A stretch of 64,000 nucleotides of DNA from Acidimicrobiaceae bacterium (GTDB lineage Bacteria > Actinomycetota > Acidimicrobiia > Acidimicrobiales > UBA8592). Shown piece by piece: positions 53,481 to 61,822 of this stretch. Where the stretch lies: the NCBI GenBank assembly GCA_024641655.1, contig JAHECR010000012.1, positions 1-64,000 on the forward strand. Reading direction: 5' to 3'. The position numbers and the translations under genes are program-made. Each line of letters starts with the position of its first letter. Position 1 is the stretch's first letter. The notes under the pieces were generated by a model. The model saw nothing but the letters and a program-made list of their open reading frames with translations. It was not told the DNA's origin and searched no databases.

Positions 53481-55271
53481 CTACCTCCCAGCGGCGGCGC
53501 CCCCAGGTCCCGCTGCGGCGTCGGTCGCGGCCATGGCCCCGGCAGCGTGGTAGCTGCTGCGGGTCAACGGCGACGACTCCACGTGGGCGATGCCAAACGC
53601 CTCACCGACGGCCTTCAGATCGGCGAACTCCTCAGGTGTCCACCACCGGTGGATCGGCACGTGATGGCTCGTCGGGCGGAGGTACTGCCCGATGGTCACG
53701 ATGTCGACGCCGACGTTCGCCAGGTCGGCGAGGGTCGCGACGACCTCGTCAGGGGTCTCACCCATCCCCACGATGATGGACGTCTTGGTTGCGAGCCCGG
53801 CGGCCTTGGCGCGGGCCAGTACGGCCAAGCTGCGGGCATAGGACGCCGACGGGCGCACCGCCCGCTGCAGCCGGGGCACGGTCTCGATGTTGTGGTTGAG
53901 CACGGTCGGAAGACTGGCGAACACCGTCTCGAGCGCGTCGGGATCGCCTCGGAGGTCGGAGATGAGGACCTCCACGCTCGTACCTGCGGTCGCGGCGCGG
54001 ATGGCTTCCACGGTTCGGGCGACCTGCAACGCGCCCCCGTCGTCGAGATCGTCACGCGCCACCATCGTCACGACGACGTACTCGAGACCGAGGCGCGCCA
54101 CCGCGTCGGCTACTCGGTCGGGCTCGTCGGGATCGGGCGGTTCCGGCTTGCGGGTGTCGATCAGGCAGAAGCCACAGGCGCGGGTGCAGCGTTCACCGAG
54201 GATCATGAACGTCGCCGTGCCCTCGTTCCAGCATTCGTAGATGTTGGGACAACCGGCTTCTTCGCAGACCGTCACCAAGTCGAGCTGCCGGGTCAACGAC
54301 TTCAGACGCCGGTAGGCGTCGCCGCGTTCGGCCTTGACGCGCATCCACTCCGGCTTGCGTTCGGTGATCCCAAGCCCGCCGTGGACCCCGGCCTCGCGGA
54401 GTCGGCCCTGGAGCCGGACGGGGACGTCGCTGCGGGGCGTCTGCGGGGCCGCTGCGCCACGCACCTCGGGGCCCGGCCCCAGGCCTCGGGTGAAGGGGGC
54501 GAGATCCTCTGGCGCGACCCGCCAGGCGACGTCCTGACGTTCATGGCCACCGGCGGCCCAGCGCTCCGCGGCCAACGCGGCCACGACGTCGACGACGTCG
54601 GCCATGGCGACGTCGACACCTTCGGCGGCGAGCGACGTGACCGCCTTGTCGGCGATGCCACAGGGGACGATCGCGTCGAAGTAGGTCATGTCGGTATCCA
54701 CGTTCAAGGCGAACCCGTGCATCGTCCGCGCTCGGGTCAGCCGCACCCCGATCGCGGCGATCTTGCGGGGGTTGGCGCCGTCGGGCTCGACCCACACCCC
54801 CGGGTGTTCGTCCAGACGGCCGCAGCCAGGCAGCCCGAGCCGGGCCAGAGCGTCGATGAGCAGCTGCTCGACCGAGGCCACGTAGGCCTGGGTGTCGGCC
54901 ATGCCACCGCCACGCTTCCCCGGCAGGGTCCGGACCGGGTAGCCCACGAGCTGACCCGGGCCGTGGTAGGTGACGTCACCGCCTCGGTCGACGGCGACCA
55001 CCTCGGCGCCGAGGCTGACCGGGTCGACGAGGATGTGCGCCGTGTCGCCACGTGCGCCGAGGGTGAACACGTGCGGGTGCTCGAGGAGCAACAAGTGGTC
55101 GTCGACGCCGCGAGCGAAGAGGGCGTGCTGGAGCGCCAGCGCGTCGCGATAGCGGACCCGCCCGAGCCACCGGATGCGCAGTGGCCTGGGGGGCGAGGCC
55201 GAGCCGGGGCGTTCGGGGGCGGGGCGGAACAGCGACGAGCGAGGCGTCGGTTGCGCCGCCCGGGTGTTCAC
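53481..55271 (-). CDS. lipBA: LipB-LipA fusion: octanoyltransferase plus lipoyl synthase
   Basis: One uninterrupted 596-residue frame. Residues 30-260 are LipB: RGGDVTYHGPGQLVGYPV (96-113), Lys170 in NPRKIAAIGVRL and Cys204 in IVPCGIADKAVTSL. Residues 300-590 are LipA, a radical-SAM enzyme: auxiliary-cluster cysteines 336, 341 and 347 in CEEAGCPNIYEC, radical-SAM cysteines 362, 366 and 369 in CTRACGFC, and the terminal RSSYHA. A Gly/Pro-rich linker of about 40 residues joins them. All catalytic residues of both enzymes are intact, so one chain could transfer octanoate and then insert sulfur. GTG 55269-55271 overlaps the E2 stop, linking it to the lipoylated target. Confidence 0.93.
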   Translation of the reverse strand: MNTRAAQPTPRSSLFRPAPERPGSASPPRPLRIRWLGRVRYRDALALQHALFARGVDDHLLLLEHPHVFTLGARGDTAHILVDPVSLGAEVVAVDRGGDVTYHGPGQLVGYPVRTLPGKRGGGMADTQAYVASVEQLLIDALARLGLPGCGRLDEHPGVWVEPDGANPRKIAAIGVRLTRARTMHGFALNVDTDMTYFDAIVPCGIADKAVTSLAAEGVDVAMADVVDVVAALAAERWAAGGHERQDVAWRVAPEDLAPFTRGLGPGPEVRGAAAPQTPRSDVPVRLQGRLREAGVHGGLGITERKPEWMRVKAERGDAYRRLKSLTRQLDLVTVCEEAGCPNIYECWNEGTATFMILGERCTRACGFCLIDTRKPEPPDPDEPDRVADAVARLGLEYVVVTMVARDDLDDGGALQVARTVEAIRAATAGTSVEVLISDLRGDPDALETVFASLPTVLNHNIETVPRLQRAVRPSASYARSLAVLARAKAAGLATKTSIIVGMGETPDEVVATLADLANVGVDIVTIGQYLRPTSHHVPIHRWWTPEEFADLKAVGEAFGIAHVESSPLTRSSYHAAGAMAATDAAAGPGGAAAGR

Positions 55272-56998
55272 GACAGCTCAGCCGCCCAGTCGCGGGTCTC
55301 GATGATCGAACGCAGGTGGTTCATGAAGGCCGCGACATAGGCGCCGTCGAAGGCACGGTGATCCCATGCCAGCGCCAGGATGCCCACCGAGTGGATCGCG
55401 ATGCCCTCGTTGCCGGCGTTGTCGGTGATGACCACCGGTTTGCGGCGAATGCCATCGGTCGAGAGGATCGCCACCTGCGGCTGGTTGATGATCGGGAACT
55501 GCATCAGCGTGCCGTACTGGCCGGGGTTGGTGATCGTGAAGGTCCCACCCATGATCTCGTCGGCGGACAATTGCTTCGCGCGGGCCCGGTTGGCGAGATC
55601 GGACGTCTCGCGCGCCAGCGCCCGGAGCCGCTTGGTGTCCGCGGCCTTGATGACCGGGGCGAGCAGCCCCTGGAAGTCGAGGTCGACCGCGATCGCGAGG
55701 TTCACGTCGTGGTGCAGGATCAGCTCGTTCTCGCCGACGCTCGCGTTGATGTGCGGGTACTCACGCAACGCGTCGACGACGGCGCGGATGATGAAGGGCA
55801 GGTAGGTGAGGCTGAAGCCCTCGGCCTGTTTCCACTGCGCGCGATGCGTCCGTCGAACCTGCTCGACGCCTTCGAAGTCGACCTCGACCGCGGTGAGCAC
55901 ATGGGGTGACACCGCCTTCGACATCACCATGTGCTCGCCGGTGCGACGGCGGATGTTGTTCATGGGTACGACGGTGTCACCGGTTGCCGCGGTCACGCTG
56001 GGCGGCGGCGCGGGTGAGCTGGTCGCAGGAGCCGGGGCGGACCCAGACGTGGCTGCGCCCGCCGGCGCCGGCGTGACGGGCGCAGCCTCCGGTGCCGCTA
56101 CGGGCTGGGGCGCAGACGCGGCCCCGCCCAGGGTGAGCCCCTGCGCCTTGATCGCGCGCTCGACGTCGGACCGGGTCACGCGACCACCGACGCCCGAACC
56201 CGAGATCGCCGTCGCATCGATGCCGCTCTGGGCCACCAGACGACGCACGACCGGCGACAAGGGCAGCTCCGAACCGGGCGACCCCCCCTCGTCAGCGGGT
56301 TCGCCCGGTGACGGAGCGGGAGCGGGCGGGGACGCTGGCGCAGGAGCTGCCGGGGCCGCTGGAGCGGGTGTACCCACCTCGCTGCCGATCATGGCAAGGA
56401 CGGCACCCACCTCGACGGTCTCGCCCTCGTTGACGACGATCTGCGAGAGGACGCCGCTGGCCGGCGACGGGACCTCGGAATCGACCTTGTCGGTCGACAC
56501 CTCGAAGAGCACCTCGTCGACCGCGACGTGGTCGCCGACGGACTTGAACCACCGCGTGATCGTTCCCTCGGTGACGGTCTCCCCGAGCTGCGGCATCGTG
56601 ACCCGGTGGCCGGCACCGGCCTCAGGAGCGGCGGCAGGTGCCGGGGATGCGCCGGGTTCGGCAGGCGTCGGCTCGGCCTGGACCGGCGGCGGCTCGCTCG
56701 GAGCGGGTTCGGCGAAGAACGCCTGCTCCGGCTCCGGGGCAGCCGGTGCCGGCGTACTGGACCCCGCAGCCTCCACGACCGCCAGCACCGTGCCCACCTC
56801 GACCGTGTCGCCCTCGGCGGCGCGGATCTCGGTGACGACCCCGCTCAGCGGCGACGGGACCTCGGAATCGACCTTGTCGGTCGACACCTCGAAGAGCACC
56901 TCGTCGAGCGCGACGTGGTCGCCGACGGACTTGAACCACCGCGTGATCGTTCCCTCGGTGACCGTCTCACCGAGCTGGGGCATCGTCACATCTGCCAT
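55268..56998 (-). CDS. sucB: Dihydrolipoamide acyltransferase (E2), two lipoyl domains
   Basis: The 576-residue E2 has lipoyl domains at 1-78 and 130-207 (Lys42 and Lys171 in STDKVDSE), an Ala/Pro-rich linker, a peripheral-subunit-binding domain (VRRLVAQSGIDATAISGSGVGGRVTRSDVERAI, split across the linker), and a catalytic domain with DHRAFDGAYVAAFM (His and Asp). It transfers acyl groups in 2-oxoglutarate, pyruvate or branched-chain complexes; the two-lipoyl-domain form is common in actinobacterial SucB. E1 is not in the window. It starts 52 bases after lpdA and overlaps lipBA. Confidence 0.9.
   Translation of the reverse strand: MADVTMPQLGETVTEGTITRWFKSVGDHVALDEVLFEVSTDKVDSEVPSPLSGVVTEIRAAEGDTVEVGTVLAVVEAAGSSTPAPAAPEPEQAFFAEPAPSEPPPVQAEPTPAEPGASPAPAAAPEAGAGHRVTMPQLGETVTEGTITRWFKSVGDHVAVDEVLFEVSTDKVDSEVPSPASGVLSQIVVNEGETVEVGAVLAMIGSEVGTPAPAAPAAPAPASPPAPAPSPGEPADEGGSPGSELPLSPVVRRLVAQSGIDATAISGSGVGGRVTRSDVERAIKAQGLTLGGAASAPQPVAAPEAAPVTPAPAGAATSGSAPAPATSSPAPPPSVTAATGDTVVPMNNIRRRTGEHMVMSKAVSPHVLTAVEVDFEGVEQVRRTHRAQWKQAEGFSLTYLPFIIRAVVDALREYPHINASVGENELILHHDVNLAIAVDLDFQGLLAPVIKAADTKRLRALARETSDLANRARAKQLSADEIMGGTFTITNPGQYGTLMQFPIINQPQVAILSTDGIRRKPVVITDNAGNEGIAIHSVGILALAWDHRAFDGAYVAAFMNHLRSIIETRDWAAELS
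56463..56986 (-). repeat. Near-identical 137-bp direct repeat encoding the two lipoyl domains
   Basis: Bases 56463-56599 and 56850-56986 are aligned at a 387-base offset (129 codons) with only four mismatches by my count. Conservation extends to silent positions, which points to recent duplication or gene conversion within the E2 gene. The rest of each domain differs much more. Confidence 0.88.
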
Positions 56999-57050
56999 GT
57001 CTTGGGTGACCTCTCGTGGGTTCGGGCGGGACGTCGTGGGCTCGGCGGGG

Positions 57051-58460
57051 TCATCCGTGCAGTGCCCGGCCGGTGAGCGACAGCACCGTCTCGCCGAAGA
57101 GCTCGCTCATGGTCGGGTGAGGTTGCACGAACTGCGCTACCTCCTCGACGGTGGCCTCCCAGTTGACGGCCAGGTATCCCTGGCCGAGTTGTTCGGTGAC
57201 CCATGGGCCGGCCATGTGCACACCGAGGATCTGACCGGCGCTGCCGTCGGGGCGCTTGGCGGCGATGACCTTCACCATGCCCTCGGCCTCGCCGACGATG
57301 ATGGCCCGACTGTTGCCGTTGAAGCGGTGTTTGGAGACCACGGTCTCGATGCCCGCCTCGGCGGCCCTGGCCTCGGTCATCCCCGCGAACGCGACCTCGG
57401 GATGGCAGTAGATGGCCCACGGGACCCTGCCGTAGTCGATGGGGAGCGCCGCCTCACCGAGCAGGTGCTTGACCACCATGATGGCCTCGGCGAATGCGAC
57501 GTGGGCGAGCTGCGGCGTGTTCACGAGGTCACCGAGGGCGTAGACACCGGGCTCGTGGGTGCGACAGAAGCTGTCCACGACCACGAACTTGCGCTCGTCG
57601 ACGACGACCGCCGTCGCGTCGAGGCCGAGCAGGTCGGGGTACGGCCGACGTCCGACGCTTACGACGACCATCTCGACGTCGAGCTGTTCGCCGTCGGCCA
57701 AGGTGAGGACGGTGCCGTTGCCATGAGGCTGGTGCCCCGAGACGCTGACGCCCGTTCGGATGTCGATCCCGCGCTTCTTGAAGGCCCGTTCGACGACCTT
57801 GGTGACGTCCTGGTCGCAGCCGGTGAGGATCTGCGGTAACGCCTCGATGATCATGACCTTGGTGCCGAAGTCGGCAAGCGCCGATGCGAACTCGCAGCCG
57901 ATCGCCCCGCCCCCGATGATTGCGGCATGTGCGGGGATGTGATCGATCGACAGGACCTCGTCGGAGGTCACGACGATGCGGCCATCGACGTCGAAACCCG
58001 GGATCGTGCGCGGCTTCGAACCGCTCGCGAGCACGACGTTGGTACCGGTGATCTCGACGTCGCCGGACTCGCCGCCGGTGACCCGCACGGTCCGGCCGGC
58101 GTGGAGGGACCCGATGCCGTCGAACATGGTGACCTTGCGCCCCTTGAGGAGACTCTCGAGGCCCGAGGTGAGCTGATCGATCACGGCGTTCTTGCGGCTC
58201 ATCGTGGTGCCGAGGTCCAGCTGCGGCGCGGTGGTGCGTACGCCGAAGTCGCCGGCGCTGCGGACCGTGCGGAGCACGTGGGCGGTCTCGAGCAGCTCCT
58301 TGGCAGGTATGCAACCGAGGTGCAGGCACGTGCCGCCGACCCGATGCATCTCGACGAGCGCCACCTGGAGTCCGGCGGCGGCGCCATACAGTGCCGTGCC
58401 GTAGCCACCGGGTCCGCCTCCGATGACGACGAGATCGAAGTGCGTTGCATCGTTGGGCAT
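57051..58460 (-). CDS. lpdA: Dihydrolipoyl dehydrogenase (E3)
   Basis: This 469-residue flavoprotein reoxidises dihydrolipoamide in 2-oxoacid dehydrogenase complexes. FAD loop VIGGGPGGYGTALYGAAAG, redox-active disulfide GGTCLHLGCIPAKELL, NAD loop IGGGAIGCEFASALADFG, second FAD motif GVYALGDLVN and the C-terminal catalytic HPTMSE (in QPHPTMSELF) are intact. It heads the lpdA-E2-lipBA operon. ATG 58458-58460. Upstream on the same strand are two tiny frames of unproven function. Confidence 0.95.
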   Translation of the reverse strand: MPNDATHFDLVVIGGGPGGYGTALYGAAAGLQVALVEMHRVGGTCLHLGCIPAKELLETAHVLRTVRSAGDFGVRTTAPQLDLGTTMSRKNAVIDQLTSGLESLLKGRKVTMFDGIGSLHAGRTVRVTGGESGDVEITGTNVVLASGSKPRTIPGFDVDGRIVVTSDEVLSIDHIPAHAAIIGGGAIGCEFASALADFGTKVMIIEALPQILTGCDQDVTKVVERAFKKRGIDIRTGVSVSGHQPHGNGTVLTLADGEQLDVEMVVVSVGRRPYPDLLGLDATAVVVDERKFVVVDSFCRTHEPGVYALGDLVNTPQLAHVAFAEAIMVVKHLLGEAALPIDYGRVPWAIYCHPEVAFAGMTEARAAEAGIETVVSKHRFNGNSRAIIVGEAEGMVKVIAAKRPDGSAGQILGVHMAGPWVTEQLGQGYLAVNWEATVEEVAQFVQPHPTMSELFGETVLSLTGRALHG

Positions 58461-58545
58461 GGGGCGGATCCTATCGGTGGTCCGGTTCGCTCACGAGGAG
58501 GTGAGCGGCAGGCGGACGTCACCCCTGCGCCACGTGGGTGTCGGT

Positions 58546-58635
58546 TCAGGTGGCGACAAGCACCTGCACCGCGAAGGCGACCAGGATGGCCAGCCCGCAC
58601 AGGAGCGACGCCAAGATCAACATCCGCGTGCTCAT
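58546..58635 (-). CDS. Tiny single-span membrane peptide
   Basis: A 29-codon frame, MSTRMLILASLLCGLAILV then a hydrophobic FAVQVLVAT end, predicts one complete membrane span with two starting positive charges, much more regular than chance. Its ATG (58633-58635) overlaps the TGA of the frame upstream (ATGA), and it ends 85 bases before lpdA. Similar short membrane peptides exist near other actinobacterial operons, but I cannot name a family. Confidence 0.5.
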   Translation of the reverse strand: MSTRMLILASLLCGLAILVAFAVQVLVAT

Positions 58636-58736
58636 CGGGCCGACACGCCCTGCGGCGACCGAGGCCCGCTCCGTGCCCCCTGGCCGCCGTCGTCTTGGTG
58701 GTCGTCGGCCATCGCTTGGTCCTGCGCCGAGGTCAT
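58632..58736 (-). CDS. Tiny hydrophilic peptide coupled to the membrane peptide
   Basis: A 34-codon frame (MTSAQDQAMADDHQDDGGQG and onward), acidic and glycine-rich. ATG 58734-58736 has TACCGT six bases upstream, the leaderless pattern; it also overlaps a GTGAGG that could act as ribosome site. Its stop overlaps the membrane-peptide ATG. It may be a leader that brings ribosomes to the next frame. Confidence 0.4.
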   Translation of the reverse strand: MTSAQDQAMADDHQDDGGQGARSGPRSPQGVSAR

Positions 58737-58742
58737 GGCCTC

Positions 58743-58748
58743 ACGGTA
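58743..58748 (-). promoter_or_regulatory. -10 box upstream of the small-peptide pair
   Basis: TACCGT, six bases (GAGGCC), then ATG. It could be the promoter for the small peptides and, by read-through, for lpdA. Confidence 0.45.
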
Positions 58749-58845
58749 CCGGCCTCTCGCGCGACCGGCGCGGGTATCGCGCGCTCTCATCAGGCACCGG
58801 GCAACACTGTGACCATGGCTCGCCGCGACCACCCGTTCTCGACCC

Positions 58846-59601
58846 ATGCGTGACGCGATGGGCGCACCGCAGTCCGTCCTCGTCCTCGGCGGCGGTTCCG
58901 ACATCGGGTTCGCCGTCGTGGAAGCGCTCGTCGACGACCGCACCAGACGCGTCGTCCTCGCCGGACGCGACGTTGCCGCCATCGACGACCGTGCCGAGTC
59001 GCTGCGGGCGCGCGGGGCGGTGGTCGACGTCGTTGCCTACGACGCCCTCACCCCGCAGGCCACCGAGACCGTCATAGCGGCGGCCCGGACGCGTGGGGAC
59101 ATCGACGTCGTCGTCGTGGCGTTCGGCCGGTTGGGGCTCCCCTTCAGCCTCGACGACCCGACGGTGGACACCACCGAACTGAGTGAGCTGAACTTCACCG
59201 CCGCCATCGCCGCGATGCAGGCGGCGGCGCGAACCCTGAAGATCCAGGGGCACGGCAGCCTCGTGGTCTTGTCATCGGTCGCCGGGATGCGGGTACGGCC
59301 CGAAAATGCCGTGTACGGCGCCACCAAGGCGGGCGTCGACGGCTTCGCGCTGGCGCTCGCCGATGCGCTGCACGGCTCGGGCGTGCACGTGATGGTCGTT
59401 CGACCGGGGTTCGTCCACACCAAGATGACCGAGGGCCGACCGAAGGCTCCGTTCTCCACCACGGCCGACGCGGTCGCGCTCGATATCGTGGAGGGGATCC
59501 GGCGCCGTCGCCGCGTCGTCTGGTCGCCGGGTGTCCTTCGCTTCGCCTTCACTGCGTTGCGGGTCCTCCCCGCGCCGCTGTGGCGAAAGCTCGCGTCGTG
59601 A
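58846..59601 (+). CDS. dprE2: Decaprenylphosphoryl-2-keto-ribose reductase DprE2
   Basis: The 251-residue SDR reduces the 2-keto intermediate to decaprenylphosphoryl-arabinose. VLVLGGGSDIGFAVVEAL (NAD loop of the DprE2 type), VVVVAFGRLG, VVLSSVAGMRVRPENAVYGATKAGVDGFALALADAL (catalytic Ser, Tyr, Lys) and VVRPGFVHTKMTEG follow DprE2 closely. ATG 58846-58848, with an in-frame ATG four codons on. A 12-codon frame (58815-58853) overlaps the start and may couple translation. The stop overlaps the DprP GTG. Confidence 0.9.
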   Translation: MRDAMGAPQSVLVLGGGSDIGFAVVEALVDDRTRRVVLAGRDVAAIDDRAESLRARGAVVDVVAYDALTPQATETVIAAARTRGDIDVVVVAFGRLGLPFSLDDPTVDTTELSELNFTAAIAAMQAAARTLKIQGHGSLVVLSSVAGMRVRPENAVYGATKAGVDGFALALADALHGSGVHVMVVRPGFVHTKMTEGRPKAPFSTTADAVALDIVEGIRRRRRVVWSPGVLRFAFTALRVLPAPLWRKLAS

Positions 59602-60464
59602 CGATGCGCCGTCGGGCGCTCGCGGTCCTCCGGGCGACCCGCCCACGTCAGTGGATCAAGAACCTGCTGGTCGCAGCGGCTCCCGTCGCGGCAGCTGACA
59701 TCTTCGATGCCTCGACCTTCGGGCGCACGGTCCTGGCGATCGCACTGTTCACCCTCGCCGCCGGTGCCGTGTACCTCTTCAACGACGCTGCGGACGTGGA
59801 CGTCGATCGAGCCCACCCCACGAAGCGCCGACGCCCGGTGGCCGCAGGCGAGATCAGTGTCTCCTTCGCCAACCGTGCCGCGGCGGTGACGGGGGCGGTC
59901 GCCGTCGCCGGCGGGGTCGCGCTCGACGGGTCGTTCGGCATCGTGCTGGCCGCCTACCTGGCGATCAACGTGGCCTACTCCCGCACCCTCAAACACGTGC
60001 CATGGGTCGACCTGGTCGTCGTGGCGTCGGGCTTCGTGCTGCGAGCCGTGGGCGGCGGCACTGCCACCGACGTGCCGTTGTCGGCGTGGTTCGTCGCCGT
60101 CATCTGCGGTGGATCGCTGTTCATGGTCACCGGCAAGCGCACCGCCGAGCTGAACCGAGCGCCCGCCGGCAGCGGTCGTGCGGTGCTGGAGCAGTACTCC
60201 AAGGGGTCGCTCCGCGTCGTGACCGCAGCATCGGGTGCCACCACCGTCGTGGCCTATGCCATGTGGGTCATGGCCACGAACGCGCGCGTGGGCTGGCTCG
60301 CAGCGGGGTCGCTCGTGATGCTCGCGGGCGCGCTGGCGCGCTACGGCGCCGCCATCGAGGACGGACGGGGCGAGCATCCCGAGCAGGTGTTCCTCCACGA
60401 CCTCGCCTTCCAGGTGCTCGCCGTCGCCTGGGCGGCGTTCTACCTTGGGGCCGTCTATGGGTGA
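59598..60464 (+). CDS. UbiA-type decaprenyl-phosphate phosphoribosyltransferase (DprP)
   Basis: This 288-residue UbiA prenyltransferase-fold membrane protein has about nine spans. The first Asp motif NDAADVDVDRAHPTKRRRP and the second region YSRTLKHVPWVDLVVVASGFVLRAVGG match DPPR synthase (Rv3806c in M. tuberculosis), which joins PRPP to decaprenyl phosphate. Starts at GTG 59598-59600, overlapping the dprE2 stop; ATG two codons later is possible. Its stop overlaps the dprE1 start by eight bases. With DprE2 and DprE1 it completes a DPA route. Confidence 0.9.
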   Translation: MTMRRRALAVLRATRPRQWIKNLLVAAAPVAAADIFDASTFGRTVLAIALFTLAAGAVYLFNDAADVDVDRAHPTKRRRPVAAGEISVSFANRAAAVTGAVAVAGGVALDGSFGIVLAAYLAINVAYSRTLKHVPWVDLVVVASGFVLRAVGGGTATDVPLSAWFVAVICGGSLFMVTGKRTAELNRAPAGSGRAVLEQYSKGSLRVVTAASGATTVVAYAMWVMATNARVGWLAAGSLVMLAGALARYGAAIEDGRGEHPEQVFLHDLAFQVLAVAWAAFYLGAVYG

Positions 60465-61815
60465 CGACGAGCTACTCAGCGGTTGGGGACGTTCGACGTG
60501 GTCGCGGGCAAACGCGACGCGCCCGGCCTCGGTCGGCGACCTGCGCGTCCTGCTCGCCGACGTCGACGAGCGGGGCCTGATCGCGCGTGGGCTCGGCCGC
60601 AGTTACGGCGACCAGGCCACCAACGCCGGAGGGCTGGTGGTCGAGACCTCCCGCATCGACGACGCCGCCTTGAGTGTCGGACCTGACGGTCGCGTCCGGC
60701 TGCACGGCGGCACCACCATCGAAAATCTGTTGCGCACCGTGGTGCCGCAGGGATGGTTCACCCCCGTCAGCCCCGGCACCCGCTTCGTGACCATCGGTGG
60801 CGCCATCGCCAACGACGTACACGGCAAGAACCACCATCGCGACGGCTCGATCGGCTCCCATGTCGAGGAGCTCGAGCTCTTCTGCGCCGACGGCACGGTC
60901 GTTCGTTGCTCCCCCGACGTCGAATCCGAGCTGTTCTGGGCGACCGTCGGCGGCATGGGACTCACCGGGATCATCGTCGCCGCGACGCTCCGCCTGACTC
61001 CGATCCCGTCCTCGCGTCTACAGGTCGACACCACCCGTCTGGCGTCGTTGGACGCGCTCATGGACGCCATGCGCGTCGCCGACCACACCTCCCGCTATTC
61101 AGTCGCGTGGATCGATCTGGTGACCACCGGACGTTGCACCGGTCGCTCGGTACTGACCACGGGCGACTTCGCTCCGCTCGACGGGCTCGGCGACGACGCC
61201 CTCGGCGACGGCGCGCTGGCCTACGATCCGCGGCAGCGGGTCTCGGCGCCCGCCACGGTCCCCTCCGGGCTACTGCGTCGGGCGACCGTGCGGGCCTTCA
61301 ACGAGGCCTGGTTCCGTCGGGCGCCGCGTCGGCGCATCGCCGAGCTCCAGACGATCAGCCGCTTCTTCCACCCTCTCGACGGGATTCGCGGCTGGAACCG
61401 CCTGTACGGCCGACCCGGATTCGTCCAATGGCAGGTCGTGGTTCCCGACGGTGCCGAGGAGATGCTGCGGGAGATCGTCCACACCATCGCCCGGTCCAGC
61501 GCACCGTCGTTCCTGGCCGTGCTGAAACGATTCGGCCCCGCAGACCCTGCCCCGCTTTCGTTCCCGCTCCTCGGCTGGACCCTCGCTGCGGACTTCCCTG
61601 CGGGGAATCGCTCGGTCGCTCCGCTGCTCGACGCCCTCGACGTGAAGGTGGCGGCGGCGGGGGGACGCATCTACCTCGCCAAGGATGCGCGCCTCGACCC
61701 CGCCCTGGTGCCCACCATGTATCCACGCCTCGGCGAGTGGCAGGCGGTGCGCCGCTCGGTCGACCCCGGAGGCCGCTGGCAGTCCGACCTCGCCCGCCGC
61801 CTCGGGATCCTGTGA
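60457..61815 (+). CDS. dprE1: Decaprenylphosphoryl-beta-D-ribose 2-oxidase DprE1
   Basis: The 452-residue FAD enzyme oxidises decaprenylphosphoryl-ribose. The FAD-binding PCMH domain has GRSYGDQATNAGG and ANDVHGKNHHRDGSIGSHV (the conserved His-rich loop), and the substrate domain has GWTLAADFP and YLAKDARLDPAL. In mycobacterial DprE1 the segment reads GWNICVDFP with Cys387, the residue attacked by benzothiazinones; here the position is Ala377. Catalysis does not need the Cys. ATG 60457-60459 overlaps DprP. Confidence 0.93.
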   Translation: MGDDELLSGWGRSTWSRANATRPASVGDLRVLLADVDERGLIARGLGRSYGDQATNAGGLVVETSRIDDAALSVGPDGRVRLHGGTTIENLLRTVVPQGWFTPVSPGTRFVTIGGAIANDVHGKNHHRDGSIGSHVEELELFCADGTVVRCSPDVESELFWATVGGMGLTGIIVAATLRLTPIPSSRLQVDTTRLASLDALMDAMRVADHTSRYSVAWIDLVTTGRCTGRSVLTTGDFAPLDGLGDDALGDGALAYDPRQRVSAPATVPSGLLRRATVRAFNEAWFRRAPRRRIAELQTISRFFHPLDGIRGWNRLYGRPGFVQWQVVVPDGAEEMLREIVHTIARSSAPSFLAVLKRFGPADPAPLSFPLLGWTLAADFPAGNRSVAPLLDALDVKVAAAGGRIYLAKDARLDPALVPTMYPRLGEWQAVRRSVDPGGRWQSDLARRLGIL

Positions 61816-61822
61816 GCGGGCC

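Noticed and set aside
55806-57839. 677-codon plus-strand frame opposite E2
   Set aside because: Repetitive Ala/Gly/Ser/Asp translation of the antisense strand of the lipoyl domains and linkers.
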